From assembly GCA_040385645.1 (NCBI GenBank), contig JAZKGZ010000010.1, positions 167,168 to 231,167 of the forward strand: a DNA stretch of 64,000 nucleotides, given 5' to 3'. The notes under the pieces are model-generated. The model made no database searches, was not told where the DNA came from, and saw only the letters and a list, made by a program, of their open reading frames with translations. The translations under genes were made by a program, and so were the position numbers. The DNA is from JANXSS01 sp040385645 (lineage in GTDB: Bacteria > Pseudomonadota > Gammaproteobacteria > Burkholderiales > Burkholderiaceae_D). This document shows positions 62,433 through 64,000 of this stretch, piece after piece (within the stretch, counting starts at the first letter, position 1; each line of letters starts with the position of its first letter).

Positions 62433-64000
62433 ATGAATACCATTTCCGATCTGCCCGACGTCCTCGATGAAAAACTGTTGCTGGCTGCGCTGACAGCACT
62501 GAAAAAAGGTGATTTCACAGTGCGTATGCCCTCCGACCTGACGGGGCTCAATGGCAAGATCGCCGATACGCTGAATGAAATCATCGACAACAGCGACCGG
62601 ATGGCCAACGAGATCGTCAACGTCAGCCGGGTGGTCGGGCGTGAAGGACGGTTGCTACAGCGGGCCACGCCACCCAATGTCGCCGGTGGCTGGGGCACGA
62701 TATTTAATTCGGTGAATGCATTGATCGACGATCTGGTACGGCCGACAACCGAAATGGCGCGTGTGATCGGTGCAGTGGCGAAGGGGGATTTGTCTCAGGC
62801 TATGGAGCTCGAAGTCGATGGTCGGCGTTTGCGTGGACAGTTTTTGCGGGCAGCGACAACCGCCAACACGATGGTCAGCCAGCTCAGTTCATTCGCCTCG
62901 GAAGTCACGCGGGTGGCGCGCGAAGTGGGTACCGAGGGCAAGCTGGGCGGCCAGGCCAATGTGACGGGTGTAGCCGGCACCTGGAAAGACTTGACCGATT
63001 CGGTCAACTCGATGGCCGGCAACTTGACTTCACAGGTACGAAACATTGCCGATGTGACGACGGCGGTTGCCAACGGCGACTTGTCGAAAAAAATTACGGT
63101 GGACGTACGTGGCGAGATTTTGCAGTTGAAAGACACGATTAACACCATGGTGGATCAGTTGCGCTCGTTCGCCTCAGAGGTTACGCGGGTGGCGCGCGAA
63201 GTGGGAACGGAGGGCAAGCTGGGCGGCCAGGCCTATGTGCCGGGCGTAGGCGGCACCTGGAAAGATCTGACCGACAACGTCAATTTCATGGCGTCGAACC
63301 TTACGGGCCAGGTACGTAACATCGCTGAAGTGACAACAGCGGTAGCCAATGGCGATTTGTCGAAGAAAATCGCGGCAGACGCGAAAGGCGAAATTTTGCA
63401 GCTCAAAGACACCATCAATGTGATGGTGGACCAGTTGAGTTCGTTTGCTTCGGAGGTTACGCGGGTAGCGCGGGAAGTGGGTACCGAAGGCAAGCTGGGT
63501 GGCCAAGCGCAGGTGAAAGGTGTGGGCGGTACCTGGAAAGACTTGACCGATTCGGTGAACTCCATGGCCGGTAACCTGACCGGCCAGGTACGTAACATTG
63601 CCGACGTGACGACAGCGGTTGCAAATGGCGACCTGTCGAAGAAAATTACCGCCGACGCCAAGGGCGAGATTCTGGAATTGAAGAACACCATCAACGTGAT
63701 GGTGGATCAGTTGAGTTCGTTCGCCTCCGAAGTGACGCGGGTGGCACGTGAAGTCGGTACTGAAGGCAAGCTGGGCGGCCAAGCACAGGTAAAAGGCGTG
63801 GGTGGCACGTGGAAAGATCTGACCGAAAACGTCAACTCCATGGCCGGCAACCTTACCGGCCAGGTCCGTAACATTGCCGAAGTCACCACCGCCGTAGCCA
63901 ACGGCGATTTGTCGAAAAAAATTACCGCCGATGCCAAGGGCGAGATTCTTGAGTTGAAGAACACCATCAACGTCATGGTGGATCAATTGAGTTCGTTCGC
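62433..64000 (+). CDS. Poly-HAMP hybrid histidine kinase, N-terminal part (runs off the window)
   Basis: A partial gene of at least 522 residues with no stop in the window. MNTISDLPDVLDEKLLLAAL starts the protein. From about residue 85 there are successive HAMP-like units of 92 residues, each with a form of VTRVAREVGTEGKLGGQA and NIADVTTAVANGDLSKKI. Four copies lie in the window, 276 bp apart, and the fifth begins at the right edge. This is the N-terminal build of group III-type hybrid histidine kinases (osmosensing-like in fungi, many betaproteobacterial copies). The start has GGAG about nine bases upstream. Confidence 0.9.
   Translation, partial: MNTISDLPDVLDEKLLLAALTALKKGDFTVRMPSDLTGLNGKIADTLNEIIDNSDRMANEIVNVSRVVGREGRLLQRATPPNVAGGWGTIFNSVNALIDDLVRPTTEMARVIGAVAKGDLSQAMELEVDGRRLRGQFLRAATTANTMVSQLSSFASEVTRVAREVGTEGKLGGQANVTGVAGTWKDLTDSVNSMAGNLTSQVRNIADVTTAVANGDLSKKITVDVRGEILQLKDTINTMVDQLRSFASEVTRVAREVGTEGKLGGQAYVPGVGGTWKDLTDNVNFMASNLTGQVRNIAEVTTAVANGDLSKKIAADAKGEILQLKDTINVMVDQLSSFASEVTRVAREVGTEGKLGGQAQVKGVGGTWKDLTDSVNSMAGNLTGQVRNIADVTTAVANGDLSKKITADAKGEILELKNTINVMVDQLSSFASEVTRVAREVGTEGKLGGQAQVKGVGGTWKDLTENVNSMAGNLTGQVRNIAEVTTAVANGDLSKKITADAKGEILELKNTINVMVDQLSSF
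62892..64000 (+). repeat. Tandem 276-bp coding repeats (HAMP units)
   Basis: The repeat start TTCGCCTCGGA recurs at 62892, 63168, 63444, 63720 and 63996, always 276 bases apart. The copies are highly similar, which suggests recent duplication or gene conversion. Confidence 0.93.

Noticed and set aside
62892..64000. Regular repeats resembling a CRISPR array
   Set aside because: The 276-bp units are coding HAMP domains without spacers; no array with short repeats is present in the window.

Overview
The window looks like a chromosomal segment of a betaproteobacterium of the order Burkholderiales, with Oxalobacteraceae-like flavour. This is inferred from the tripartite tricarboxylate transporter set, the methanolan-type eps genes, a KfrA-like protein, a TspB/Zot inovirus and GC content in the low to mid 50s. 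No rRNA, tRNA or CRISPR array was seen. The species cannot be named from the sequence alone.

Layout. 1-767 (minus): partial unrecognised gene with an in-frame TGA at codon 14. 1149-4290 (plus): complete tctC-tctB-tctA-type solute uptake operon. 4531-7648 (plus): a small unknown protein, a TerB/DUF697-like protein and a STAND/AAA-type ATPase whose start codon sits at the end of a 56-bp near-perfect palindrome. 7914-11467: DUF6152 and membrane-protein pair, SDR oxidoreductase with a divergent LysR regulator, and a nitroreductase. 11630-16108 (minus): RND efflux pump and its periplasmic adaptor, without an outer-membrane channel gene. 16891-24678: a filamentous phage (inovirus) genome, nearly all on the minus strand (Rep, ssDNA-binding protein, small membrane proteins, major coat, minor coats, Zot, secretin), with a divergent putative repressor and operator. 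24799-25430: a HigA-like antitoxin beside a toxin gene broken by two compensating frameshifts.

25537-52564 is a large exopolysaccharide locus. It holds two paralogous lipoproteins of unknown function, glycosyltransferases, a WecG/TagA-type transferase fused to a STAS-like domain, a complete four-gene GDP-D-glycero-alpha-D-manno-heptose pathway (hddA-gmhA-hddC-gmhB), a Wzx-type flippase, a GT2/membrane-GT pair, a branching enzyme, acyltransferase, Wzy-type polymerase and the export core epsG-epsF-epsE-epsL plus the priming glycosyltransferase. A textbook sigma-54 promoter (TGGCAC-N5-TTGCT) lies about 285 bp upstream of the priming transferase and probably drives the minus-strand eps operon. 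Low-GC gaps (35899-36344, 40516-41030) suggest assembly of the sugar-specific part by transfer.

52998-64000: KfrA-like coiled-coil protein, a two-gene unit encoding a YopM/IpaH-type leucine-rich-repeat protein (possible secreted effector) and a small partner, two convergent paralogous HTH proteins, an FKBP isomerase, a TauE/SafE permease, a DUF4124-like protein, a glycine-zipper protein, a REC-HisKA-HATPase-REC hybrid kinase and the start of a poly-HAMP sensor protein running off the right edge. The partial gene at the left edge and the LRR gene both have N-termini reminiscent of type III effectors, but no secretion apparatus is present in the window.
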